Of a stretch of DNA of 64,000 nucleotides, positions 57,218 through 64,000 are shown in pieces; the stretch's first letter is position 1; every line of letters starts with the position of its first letter. The notes below the pieces were generated by a model. It searched no databases and was not told the origin of the DNA. It saw only the letters and a list, made by a program, of their open reading frames with translations. Source of the DNA: Streptomyces fumigatiscleroticus (GTDB taxonomy: Bacteria > Actinomycetota > Actinomycetes > Streptomycetales > Streptomycetaceae); NCBI RefSeq assembly GCF_014647975.1, contig NZ_BMQF01000003.1, positions 248,001 through 312,000 on the forward strand, in the 5' to 3' direction. The translations under genes and the position numbers were made by a program.

Positions 57218-57625
57218 ATGCCCGGAAGTGACCCCTGGGAGTACTCCCTTCACATCCCCAACGACGTACGCGCCGTCACCGTCAGCCGGCGCACCCTCCG
57301 GCTGATCCTCACCGCGCACGGGCTGATCCGGCTCGTGGACGTCGCGGAATTGCTCGCGGCGGAGCTGGTCTCCAATGCCGTACGGCATACGAAAGGGCCC
57401 GCTGCCCTGCGGGTGCGCTGGTCGGCCGGGGTGCTGCGGATCGGGGCGTGGGACGCCGACCCGGAGCCACCCGAACCGCCCCGGGCGTTGGCGCGGTCCG
57501 CCGATCTGGAGGAGGGGCGGGGGCTGGCGCTGGTCAGGGCATGTGCGGACGTGTGGGGCTGGCAGCCATTGGCCAGGGAGGGCGGCCGGGGCAAATACGT
57601 GTGGTGCGAGCTGGCTGCCGCTTGA
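57218..57625 (+). CDS. RsbW-like ATP-binding protein
   Basis: The 135-residue protein has a GHKL ATPase (HATPase_c) fold. The N-box is ELVSNAVRHT near residues 50-59, then VRWSAGVLRIGAWDADPEPP and an EGRGLALVRACADVWGW glycine box. Proteins of this type act as anti-sigma factors or partners of XRE/DUF397 pairs in Streptomyces. ATG 57218 has ACGGAG upstream; the frame is open much further back without a better start. Confidence 0.85.
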   Translation: MPGSDPWEYSLHIPNDVRAVTVSRRTLRLILTAHGLIRLVDVAELLAAELVSNAVRHTKGPAALRVRWSAGVLRIGAWDADPEPPEPPRALARSADLEEGRGLALVRACADVWGWQPLAREGGRGKYVWCELAAA

Positions 57626-57773
57626 GGTCTCCCGAAGCCGCCTGAAGGGGGACCTCCGAATTCACCACACGTGGAACAGCAGCTGTTTCCCCGGATTCTT
57701 CGAAGAAAACGGGGAGGTCGGCAGGCTTGTTCGTGCTGTGCGGGGGAACACGGTGCATCGGAGGTTGATAAAC

Positions 57774-57944
57774 ATGGTTCCCCTGCTTCTGGTACTTCTG
57801 CTGGCTCTGGTCCTTTTCGGTGCCGGCTTTGCGCTGAAGGCGCTGTGGTGGATCGCTGTCATCGTCCTCGTGCTGTGGCTGCTCGGCTTCATCGTCCGTC
57901 CGGCGGGTACGGGCGGCCGGCGGGGCCGCTGGTACCGCTGGTAG
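57774..57944 (+). CDS. Small hydrophobic membrane protein
   Basis: The 56-residue protein MVPLLLVLLLALVLFGAGFA has two close membrane helices and a basic tail (GGRRGRWYRW). GGAGG lies nine bases before ATG 57774, an unusually good ribosome site here. Similar small hydrophobic proteins are frequent in Streptomyces; function is unknown. A strong terminator follows at 57961. Confidence 0.75.
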   Translation: MVPLLLVLLLALVLFGAGFALKALWWIAVIVLVLWLLGFIVRPAGTGGRRGRWYRW

Positions 57945-57960
57945 CGCAAGAGCACGTCCG

Positions 57961-57993
57961 CGAGGGCCCCGGCCGATACGGCCGGGGCCCTCG
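57961..57993 (+). terminator. Terminator after the small hydrophobic protein gene
   Basis: A perfect 14-bp GC stem (57961-57974 with 57980-57993) and a five-base loop lie 16 bases after the stop codon. Confidence 0.8.
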
Positions 57994-58159
57994 TCGCGTG
58001 TGTGGCGCGAAGGTGTCGCGTTGTCCATAGATATGCGTGTAAGGGGTGAGGTATGTGAAACACGGCGTAATCGGTCGCTCGCGGGGGCACCCGCCCCGCG
58101 TCGGGCGCCGGTGCGCACGGGAACCAGCGCCTCCACTCCGGCGCCCGGCATCCGCCCCG

Positions 58160-58165
58160 TAAGGT
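58160..58165 (+). promoter_or_regulatory. -10 element for a leaderless acpS transcript
   Basis: TAAGGT at 58160-58165 fits TANNNT and lies seven bases before ATG 58173. No ribosome-binding site is present between them, so the message is probably leaderless. Confidence 0.5.
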
Positions 58166-58172
58166 GCTCGGC

Positions 58173-58544
58173 ATGAGCATCATCGGTGTCGGTATCGACG
58201 TCGCGGAGATCGAGAGGTTCGCGGCCTCACTGGAACGCACGCCCAACCTCGCCCAGCGACTGTTCCTCGACAGCGAGATGCTGCTGCCCAGCGGCGAGCG
58301 CAGGGGCACGGCGTCGCTCGCCGCCCGCTTCGCCGCGAAGGAGGCGCTCGCCAAGGCCCTCGGCGCACCGGCCGGACTGCACTGGACGGACGCCGAGATC
58401 TACGTCGAGGACAGCGGGCAGCCCCGGCTGCGCGTGACCGGCACGGTCGCGGCCCGGGCGGCGGAACTGGGCGTCCGCTCCTGGCACGTCTCCCTCAGCC
58501 ATGACGCGGGGGTCGCGTCGGCGGTGGTCATCGCGGAGGGGTGA
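58173..58544 (+). CDS. acpS: Holo-[acyl-carrier-protein] synthase
   Basis: AcpS transfers phosphopantetheine from CoA to acyl carrier proteins. The 123-residue protein has [14 protein letters not shown] at residues 2-15 (Mg-binding Asp) and [12 protein letters not shown] near 51-62 (Glu ligand). This is the short AcpS type, active on fatty-acid and polyketide carrier proteins. ATG 58173 is chosen because of the -10 box; a GTG nine bases upstream is in frame. It overlaps the converging surface-protein gene by 17 bases. Confidence 0.96.
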   Translation: MSIIGVGIDVAEIERFAASLERTPNLAQRLFLDSEMLLPSGERRGTASLAARFAAKEALAKALGAPAGLHWTDAEIYVEDSGQPRLRVTGTVAARAAELGVRSWHVSLSHDAGVASAVVIAEG

Positions 58545-60015
58545 CCACCGGCGCCCGGCGCCGCCTGCGCCGGTACCCGGCCACCAGGACCACGGCCGCC
58601 ACGGCCACCGCGACGCCCCCGGCCCACACGGCGGGATCCCGGTAGGGCCGGTAGGGGAGGGCGGGCGACGCGTCGAGCGGGATGACGGCGGTGTCGTTGC
58701 CCGGGGTGCGGTCGTAGGGATTGTGGGTGCGGATGGTGCCCCGCGCGCCGGGGACCTGCCGGTCGATACGGATGCGGAAGCCGATGACCGTCGTACCCCC
58801 TTCGTGCCGCACCTCGTAGAAGTCGTCGGAACCGATGTCGCAGACGAACGCTCCGCCGGGCTTCTCCGGCCGCTCGCACGCCCACGCGCCGCCCCCGTCC
58901 TCGAAGGTGTACGGGATGGAGGTGACGGTGGTCCCTTCCGGCGGGACCACCTCGAAGCCGCCCAGCGTCTCGGAGCCGAGCAGCCGGCCGGGTCCGTGGT
59001 CCCGCACCCCCAGCCGTACCGTCACCGTGTCCCCGACCCGGCCGCGTACGGTCCCCGTCACCGGCTCGTAGTCGGCCTGCACCGTGGTCTCCACGCTGAC
59101 GTCGCCCGTGCTGCCCGTGAGACCGCGGTCGGCCGTCCCGGTCAGGGTCAGCGGGTCGTCCGTGCCGCGCACGGTGAGGTCGGCGGGTTTGGCGGGGTCG
59201 GACGACCAGGTGTAGGTCAGCGTGCCCGTCAGCTTTCCGGCGGCGGCCCTGTAGGTGATCGGTGAGCTGGTGCGGTACGCGGTGTCCGGAGCGGCCCTGG
59301 TGGAGAACTCGCACCACGCCGACGTGAACCCGGTGTCGAAGGAGCAGTTCTCCGGGCGTGACGTCAACGACAGACCGTCCCGTGCGGTGATGTGCAGGGC
59401 TACGCCCCGCTCGGCGGTGAAGCGGCTGTGGTTGGCGAACCGGGGGGTCAGCGGAACGGACTTCCCCGGCTCCACGCCCTTGACCGTCTCGGTCCTCTCG
59501 GGTGTGTGCAGCGTGGGACCGCCCACGGTCATACGGGTGGTGCCGCTGACCGGGGCCGCGTTGTCCGCGGTGGCGGTGTACGTCACCGTCCCGCTGTCGC
59601 CCGGCTCGACGCCGTCCACGCCGTGCAGGGTGAAGGGGGCGTTGGCCTCCCCGTCGCCGTTCTGCACGTCGCCGTACTCGCAGGTGAACACCGGGCCCTC
59701 GCCGGTGCAGTTGCCGTATCCGCCCTTCGCGGCCCGGGCGACGCCCTTCAGCCCCGTCGTGTCCACGACGACCCTGACATTGCGGGCCGGGCCGCCGTCG
59801 CCGGCCGCCACGGCGACGGGGACGACGAAGTCGTCGCTCTCCGCCGCGGCACCCTCGTCGGCGTTGTACATGCGGAAGGTCGTCAGGGTTTCGAGCCGTA
59901 GCTCCACCTCGCGCGACCCGTCGGCCGCCGCGGGCGTCGGGGCCGTGGCCAGGACGGCGGCGAGAGTCGCCGCCAAGGCGGCCGGGCGTCTGGCGATCGG
60001 TATCCGTCGGAGCAT
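58528..60015 (-). CDS. Secreted surface protein with C-terminal membrane anchor
   Basis: The 495-residue protein has a signal peptide (residues 1-31, [23 protein letters not shown]) and several beta-sandwich-like repeats rich in Thr, Gly and Val with paired Cys. A membrane helix near residues 460-480 and a Arg-rich cytosolic tail end it. No LPXTG sorting signal is present, so it is anchored by the helix. The function is unknown; adhesion or wall-associated roles are possible. ATG 60015 gives the signal peptide; the much longer open frame upstream runs through a tRNA gene and is not used. Confidence 0.75.
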   Translation of the reverse strand: MLRRIPIARRPAALAATLAAVLATAPTPAAADGSREVELRLETLTTFRMYNADEGAAAESDDFVVPVAVAAGDGGPARNVRVVVDTTGLKGVARAAKGGYGNCTGEGPVFTCEYGDVQNGDGEANAPFTLHGVDGVEPGDSGTVTYTATADNAAPVSGTTRMTVGGPTLHTPERTETVKGVEPGKSVPLTPRFANHSRFTAERGVALHITARDGLSLTSRPENCSFDTGFTSAWCEFSTRAAPDTAYRTSSPITYRAAAGKLTGTLTYTWSSDPAKPADLTVRGTDDPLTLTGTADRGLTGSTGDVSVETTVQADYEPVTGTVRGRVGDTVTVRLGVRDHGPGRLLGSETLGGFEVVPPEGTTVTSIPYTFEDGGGAWACERPEKPGGAFVCDIGSDDFYEVRHEGGTTVIGFRIRIDRQVPGARGTIRTHNPYDRTPGNDTAVIPLDASPALPYRPYRDPAVWAGGVAVAVAAVVLVAGYRRRRRRAPVVTPPR

Positions 60016-60096
60016 GCGGCGCAGTATGCCAACGGGGTCCGAGGGGCCGTCGTCGCATCGATATGTCGGTGCGACGTTGCGTCGTTGCGTCGTCAT

Positions 60097-60137
60097 GCGA
60101 AAGCCCCGTCCCGCATGACGCGGGACGGGGCTTTCGC
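60097..60137 (-). terminator. Terminator of the minus-strand tRNA-Gly
   Basis: A perfect 18-bp stem (60097-60114 with 60120-60137) and a five-base loop begin six bases beyond the 3' end of the minus-strand tRNA. Confidence 0.85.
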
Positions 60138-60142
60138 AACAG

Positions 60143-60212
60143 AGCGCCGGGCAGGCCTTGCACCTGCATCTCCCCGCAGGAAGCGGGGCGTCTTTCCTTG
60201 GACCACCAACGC
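60143..60212 (-). tRNA. tRNA-Gly(UCC), unusual T-loop, copy B
   Basis: Read on the minus strand from 60212, a full cloverleaf forms. The acceptor stem GCGTTGG pairs with CCGGCGC (two G-U pairs). T8 is present, then a D-arm GTC/GAC with a short loop holding GG and A21. The anticodon stem CCCCG/CGGGG has loop CTTCCTG, anticodon UCC at 60181-60179, read as glycine. A four-base variable loop and T-stem GCAGG/CCTGC follow. The T-loop is TGCAAGG: position 55 is G instead of U, giving GUGC for GUUC. Discriminator is U and CCA is not encoded. It differs from copy A only at one compensated anticodon-stem pair. Confidence 0.8.
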
Positions 60213-60253
60213 GTGAGCAGTGCGCCCCAGTTGTGGCGACCGGCTCAAGATCA

Positions 60254-60259
60254 ATCATA
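60254..60259 (-). promoter_or_regulatory. -10 element of tRNA-Gly copy B
   Basis: TATGAT on the minus strand (60259-60254) lies 41 bases before the mature 5' end of copy B, with TTGCCG about 15 bases further upstream. The context GGTATG...TGATCTTGAGC is shared with the promoter of copy A, showing that promoter and gene were duplicated together. Confidence 0.6.
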
Positions 60260-60438
60260 CCGCACGCCCGACACCGGCAACACCGGATGCTCACCGCGTG
60301 GCCCGGTGGGGTTCGGCCGGTGTTCGGCGGCGTGGTGATCGTCGGCCCCGCGGTGGCACTCAAAGGGCGCGGTCGGTGGACGGCGGGCTCGGCCTGCCGT
60401 GCCCGCGTCGCCGGGTGCGCGGCGACCGCCGGATGGGG

Positions 60439-60444
60439 TATGGT
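60439..60444 (+). promoter_or_regulatory. -10 element of tRNA-Gly copy A
   Basis: TATGGT at 60439-60444 fits TANNNT and is followed by GATCTTGAGC, as in copy B. It would give a precursor leader of about 33 bases for RNase P. The -35 region is weak. Confidence 0.5.
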
Positions 60445-60483
60445 GATCTTGAGCGAGCCGCCGAACGGGCGGCAGAGCCTCAT

Positions 60484-60556
60484 GCGTTGGTGGTCCAAGG
60501 AAAGACGTCCCGCTTCCTGCGGGAAGATGCAGGTGCAAGGCCTGCCCGGCGCTCCA
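60484..60556 (+). tRNA. tRNA-Gly(UCC), unusual T-loop, copy A
   Basis: The cloverleaf is complete. The acceptor GCGTTGG (60484-60490) pairs with CCGGCGC (60546-60552). The D-stem 60493-60495 pairs with 60504-60506 around a short GG-containing loop. The anticodon stem TCCCG/CGGGA has UCC at 60515-60517, and the T-stem is GCAGG/CCTGC. Discriminator U and an encoded CCA end at 60556. The T-loop TGCAAGG gives GUGC where nearly all elongator tRNAs have GUUC, so binding to EF-Tu should be weakened. In Staphylococcus this same replacement marks tRNA-Gly reserved for peptidoglycan cross-bridges. A terminator follows directly, so it is its own transcription unit. Confidence 0.82.
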
Positions 60557-60560
60557 TGGA

Positions 60561-60590
60561 AACCCCGGCCCTGATGACAGGGCCGGGGTT
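60561..60590 (+). terminator. Terminator of tRNA-Gly copy A
   Basis: A perfect 12-bp stem (60561-60572 with 60579-60590) and a six-base loop begin four bases after the encoded CCA. Confidence 0.85.
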
Positions 60591-60610
60591 CCGTCGTCGT
60601 AGGGCTCTCG

Positions 60611-61804
60611 TCAGCAGATCGACTGGGTGCTGTTCACCAGTGTGTTGTTGCGGAACGTGGTGTTCGTGCCGCAGGGGCTCTCGCGGATCGCGGAGTTGGT
60701 CACCGTCAGGTTCTGGATGGTGATGTCCGAGTTGTTGGCGAACTCCGAGCGGGCCGCCAGGCGGATCTCGCCGCCGCCGGTGACGGTGCCGCTCTGCGCG
60801 GCCAGGCTGACGTTGTGGCAGTTCTCTATCAGCACCGCGTTGTTGCCGGTGTTGGAGAGGGTGACCTTGTCGATGACCGCGCCGCCGCTCTCCGAGACGC
60901 AGAAGACACCGCGTCCGCCGCCCCGCGCGATCACCTCGCCGACGCGGATGTTGGTCGGGTAGCCGCTGCCGATCCGGCCGTTGCGGTTGGCCATCCGGAA
61001 GGCCGCGTATCCCGTGCCGGTGCCCGCGTTCTCCGCGTCGACCTTCGTGACGGTGGCGTTGACGGTCTCGTTGAGGAGCAGGCCCGATTCGCCCACGTCG
61101 CGGGCGGTGACCGTGCCGATGGTGATGCCGTCGACGCCGTAGGTCTCCACCGCGTGGCTGGAGGCGCCGGAGACGTGGACGTTGTCGATGCGGACGTTCT
61201 TCGTCCACTGGCTGGTGTCGCCGCGACTGTCGATACGGACGCCCAGGCCGGCCGTCAGGCGCATGTCGATCTGGCCGAGGACGACGTTCTGGACGTTGCG
61301 CATGAAGATCCCGTAGAGCGGGGCGCCGGTGACGTTGAGGTGCTGGACCTCGATGTCGCGGGTGGAGCGGGAGTAGACCGGTGCCTGGTCGCCCGTGCCG
61401 CTGCCGGTGACGTTGATGGTGCCGCAGACGTCGAGCGTGGTGTAGCTCGGCAGCGAGATACGGGAACCCGCCGACATCGAGCCCGAGCCGCGGACCACGA
61501 CGCGCTCCTTGGCGGTGCGGCCGGAGGTCAGGCTGTTCACGGCGGCCTGGACGGCGGAGCGCAGGTCGGTGCCGGTGTAGACGGTGGTGCTGCCGTGGCG
61601 GGCGGTCCAGGTGCTGCCGCTGAGGACGGCCTCGGCCTGGTGGCCGCCCTCGCCGCAGGCGGCGGCGGTGGTGGTGCGGGCGGGGGCCGAGTGCGGGGAA
61701 GCCTGGTGCGCGGGGGCCGACTGCGCGGGCGCGGTCAGCGCGCCTGCTCCGGCCAGGACGGCGACGGTGGCGATGGCGGCGAGGAGTGCGGCTCTGTGTC
61801 CCAT
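60611..61804 (-). CDS. Secreted right-handed beta-helix protein
   Basis: The 397-residue protein has a signal peptide (residues 1-30) and then regular short beta-repeats. Phrases such as DIEVQHLNVTG, NVRIDNVHVSG, GITIGTVTARD and DITIQNLTVTN recur, typical of pectate-lyase-like parallel beta-helices. A Cys pair caps each end. The family includes polysaccharide lyases and glycosidases, but no catalytic triad was recognised, so the substrate is unknown. It starts at ATG 61804 and ends 21 bases from the terminator of the converging tRNA. Confidence 0.8.
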   Translation of the reverse strand: MGHRAALLAAIATVAVLAGAGALTAPAQSAPAHQASPHSAPARTTTAAACGEGGHQAEAVLSGSTWTARHGSTTVYTGTDLRSAVQAAVNSLTSGRTAKERVVVRGSGSMSAGSRISLPSYTTLDVCGTINVTGSGTGDQAPVYSRSTRDIEVQHLNVTGAPLYGIFMRNVQNVVLGQIDMRLTAGLGVRIDSRGDTSQWTKNVRIDNVHVSGASSHAVETYGVDGITIGTVTARDVGESGLLLNETVNATVTKVDAENAGTGTGYAAFRMANRNGRIGSGYPTNIRVGEVIARGGGRGVFCVSESGGAVIDKVTLSNTGNNAVLIENCHNVSLAAQSGTVTGGGEIRLAARSEFANNSDITIQNLTVTNSAIRESPCGTNTTFRNNTLVNSTQSIC

Positions 61805-61939
61805 GGGAACTACTCCGTCCTCTCGTCGAACCGATTCGACTGAATCGATTCACCCTGTGGGGAGCGGTGAGTTTGGCAACGGCGCGGCAACGCGTCAATG
61901 GATGCGACGCGATCGATGAGGTACGGGAGACTCGGTCAT

Positions 61940-63406
61940 ATGCGGACTGCGTACAGCGTGGAGACGGTCAGGGCGGCGGAGCGGGAGCTGATGGCGCGGC
62001 TACCGGAGGGTGCGTTGATGCAGCGGGCGGCGGCGGGGCTCGCCGCGGCCTGCGCGGACCTCCTCGGCCGGGTGTACGGCAGCCGGGTCGTGCTGCTCGT
62101 CGGCAGCGGCGACAACGGCGGCGACGCCCTGTACGCCGGGGCGCGGCTCGCCCGGCGCGGGGCGGGGGTCACGGCGGTGCTGCTCACGCCCGAACGCGTT
62201 CACGCCGGGGGGCTCGCCGCGCTGCGCCGGGCGGGCGGGAGCGTGCTTGCGGCGGGCGGCGGCGCTCTCGCGGGGGCCGGGGTCGCCGAACGGCTCATCG
62301 GGCGGGCCGATCTCGTCGTGGACGGGATCGTCGGGATCGGCGGCAAGGGCGGGCTGCGGCCGGAGGCGGTGCCGCTGGCCGCCGCCGCCGAGCGGTCGCG
62401 GGCCGCCGTCGTCGCCGTCGATCTGCCCAGCGGGGTCGACGCCGACACCGGGCAGGTGCACGGAGCGGCCGTCCGGGCGGATCTGACGGTCACCTTCGGG
62501 ACGCACAAGCCGGGGCTGCTGATCGATCCGGCGCGGGAGTACGCCGGGTCCGTACGGCTCGTCGACATCGGGCTGACGGCCGAGCTGCCCGCCGAACCGG
62601 AGCTGGAGGCCCTCCAGCACGCGGACGTCGCGCGGCTGCTGCCGGTGCCGGCCGCCGAGAGCGACAAGTACCGGCGGGGCGTGGTCGGGATCGCCGCCGG
62701 GTCCGCGCGGTATCCGGGCGCCGCCGTGCTCGCCGTGTCGGGGGCGCTGCGGGGCGGCGCCGGGGCCGTGCGGTACGTCGGTGCCGCCGGGGACGCCGTC
62801 ATCGCCCGCCACCCCGAGACCCTCGTGTCCGACCAGGGGCCGAAGAAGGCGGGGCGGGTGCAGGCGTGGGTGGTCGGGCCCGGGGCCTCGGACGACGCGG
62901 AGACGGTGGCGGAGGTGCTGGCGGCGGATGTGCCGGTGCTGGTCGACGCGGACGGGCTGCGGCTGGCCGACGTCGGTGCCGTACGGGCCCGTACGGCACC
63001 GACGCTGATGACCCCGCACGCCGGGGAGGCCGCCGCGCTGCTCGGGGTGAGCCGTGAGGAGGTCGAGGGGGCGCGGCTGGCGTCGGTGCGGGAGCTGGCC
63101 GGGCGGTACGGGGCGACGGTGCTGCTGAAGGGGTCCACGACGCTGGTGGCGGACCCGGGGGGCGGCCGGCCGGTGCGGGTGAACGCCACGGGGACGCCGT
63201 GGCTGGCGACCGCGGGGAGCGGGGACGTGCTGTCGGGGCTGGCGGGGTCGTTGCTGGCGGCGGGACTCTCGGCGGTGGACGCGGGGAGTGCGGGGGCGTA
63301 TCTGCATGGGCTGGCCGGGAGGCTGGCGGCACAGGGGGTGCCGGTGGGGGCGCTCGATGTGGCCGAGGCGATTCCGTTGGCGTGGCGGGACGTCGTACGG
63401 CGGTGA
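61940..63406 (+). CDS. nnr: Bifunctional NAD(P)HX epimerase/dehydratase
   Basis: The enzyme repairs hydrated NAD(P)H: the N-terminal domain epimerises NAD(P)HX and the C-terminal domain dehydrates it using ADP. The 488-residue protein has GSGDNGGDALYAGARLARRG near residues 54-73 and AVDLPSGVDADTG near 155 in the epimerase half. LMTPHAGEAAALLG and NATGTPWLATAGSGDVLSG are in the carbohydrate-kinase-like half. ATG 61940 is chosen as it matches the family start MRTAYSVETVRAAE. In other streptomycetes it lies between acpS and alr, as the order here suggests. Confidence 0.95.
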   Translation: MRTAYSVETVRAAERELMARLPEGALMQRAAAGLAAACADLLGRVYGSRVVLLVGSGDNGGDALYAGARLARRGAGVTAVLLTPERVHAGGLAALRRAGGSVLAAGGGALAGAGVAERLIGRADLVVDGIVGIGGKGGLRPEAVPLAAAAERSRAAVVAVDLPSGVDADTGQVHGAAVRADLTVTFGTHKPGLLIDPAREYAGSVRLVDIGLTAELPAEPELEALQHADVARLLPVPAAESDKYRRGVVGIAAGSARYPGAAVLAVSGALRGGAGAVRYVGAAGDAVIARHPETLVSDQGPKKAGRVQAWVVGPGASDDAETVAEVLAADVPVLVDADGLRLADVGAVRARTAPTLMTPHAGEAAALLGVSREEVEGARLASVRELAGRYGATVLLKGSTTLVADPGGGRPVRVNATGTPWLATAGSGDVLSGLAGSLLAAGLSAVDAGSAGAYLHGLAGRLAAQGVPVGALDVAEAIPLAWRDVVRR

Positions 63407-63501
63407 TCCAGGTGCCCCCTGCGTTGATGTGAGCGGGTTGGTGCGCGTGCCCGCGCGTGCCCGCGCGTGCAGGGTGCGCTGCGCCCACCCGTGCCGCCCT
63501 G

Positions 63502-63537
63502 GGGCACCTCCCAGGCCCTCAAGGCTCTGGGGAGGCA
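63502..63537. other. Imperfect hairpin downstream of nnr
   Basis: GGCACCTCCCAGGCC and GGCTCTGGGGAGGCA flank CTCAA and form an imperfect GC-rich stem. From memory this is a recurrent streptomycete intergenic sequence. It sits between nnr and the tandem repeats and may act as terminator for either strand. Confidence 0.45.
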
Positions 63538-63540
63538 CGA

Positions 63541-64000
63541 CTGCCCGCAGTGGCGTTTGCGTCGGCGCGACTGCCCGCGGCGGCGTCTGCGGCGGCGTGG
63601 CTGCCCGCGGCTGTGCGTGGATCGGTGTGACCGCCCGCGGCTGTGCGTGGATCGGTGTGACCGCCCGCGGCTGTGCCTGCGTCGGTGCGATCGCCCGCAG
63701 CGGCGCCTGTGCCGGGGCCACTGCCCGCAGTGGCGTTCGCGGCGTGGCTGCCCGCGGCTGTGCGTGGATGGAAGCGACTGCCCGCGGTGGCGTCTGCGGC
63801 GGCGTGGCTGCCCGCGGCTGTGCGTGGATCGGTGTGACCGCCCGCGGCTGTGCCTGCGTCGGTGCGATCGCCCGCAGCGGCGCCTGTGCCGGGGCCACTG
63901 CCCGCAGTGGCGTTCGCGGCGTGGCTGCCCGCGGCTGTGCGTGGATCGGTGTGACCGCCCGCGGCTGTGCCTGCGGCGGTGCGATCGCCCGCAGTGGCGT
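63541..64000. repeat. 30-bp tandem repeat array, continues past the window
   Basis: From 63541 to the end there are about 15 copies of a unit beginning CTGCCCGCGG or CCGCCCGCGG. Each is 30 bases, except two 27-base variants at 63721-63747 and about 63868-63894. Variants recur in a fixed sequence, so blocks of several units were also duplicated. On the minus strand one frame stays open through all units and off the right edge, reading ten-residue repeats such as VTPIHAQPRA and ATPPQTPPRA. It continues antisense into nnr, so a real protein is uncertain. Region 63407-63540 has no other recognisable content. Confidence 0.85.

Noticed and set aside
58528..60498. A longer 656-residue start for the surface protein
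   Set aside because: It would read through the antisense of a tRNA gene and its terminator. ATG 60015 gives a proper signal peptide.
60143..60556. The two inverted copies as ends of an insertion sequence
   Set aside because: The copies fold as full tRNAs with compensatory change, and each has its own terminator. There is no transposase between them and no target duplication.
62000..63898. A 632-codon minus-strand frame covering nnr and the tandem repeats as one gene
   Set aside because: Two thirds of it is antisense to nnr. Only the repeat part has any regular structure, so I list the repeats and leave the coding status open.
63541..64000. The repeat array as a CRISPR
   Set aside because: Units are directly contiguous and about 30 bases without unique spacers, and no cas genes are present.

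Overview
The window is high-GC actinobacterial DNA. Ribosomal-protein gene order, a GGAGG-rich translation style, GTG/TTG starts, a rare in-frame TTA codon, WhiJ-like regulators and a dispersed intergenic repeat typical of the genus all point to Streptomyces. No accession or species can be fixed from sequence alone.

Layout. 1-4410: end of the str operon (rpsL 3' part, rpsG, fusA, tuf) and a strong terminator. 4433-7565: a small accessory block with a holin-like membrane protein, two uncharacterised proteins and an acyltransferase-3 membrane protein. 7579-24433: the S10, spc and alpha operons in standard order (rpsJ to rplO, then secY, adk, map, infA, rpmJ, rpsM, rpsK, rpoA, rplQ), with hairpins at the S10/spc junction, before secY, before rpoA and after rplQ. 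rpsD is not in the alpha operon. truA follows.

25357-32885 (minus strand) is an accessory exopolysaccharide locus. It has a GH26 mannanase-like lipoprotein or secreted enzyme, an egghead-like processive GT2, a GH113-like glycosidase, a mannose-1-phosphate guanylyltransferase-like enzyme and a membrane O-acyltransferase with an SGNH domain. Together they read as a system that makes, trims and acylates a beta-mannan-type polymer. A GT87 mannosyltransferase-like protein lies just beyond it.

35181-39939 returns to core genes: rplM, rpsI, glmM, a DUF389 membrane protein and coaA. 40043-52112 holds a divergent pair: a secreted FG-GAP/DNRLRE protein and a 2577-residue RHS protein with a ricin-type lectin insert, a HINT domain and an A/T-richer C-terminal toxin module. 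A SUKH-like immunity gene overlaps the RHS stop codon. The pair shares an intergenic region with a perfect CRP-type palindrome.

52341-63406 mixes core genes (glmS, acpS, nnr) with a lipoprotein, a DUF1963 protein, a WhiJ-type regulator set (XRE-DUF5753, DUF397, HATPase), a surface protein and a secreted beta-helix protein. Between the last two are two divergent, previously easy-to-miss tRNA-Gly(UCC) genes. They differ only by one compensated base pair, and their T-loop carries GUGC in place of GUUC, the mark of the staphylococcal tRNA-Gly that feeds cell-wall synthesis. The window ends in a 30-bp tandem repeat array running off the right edge.
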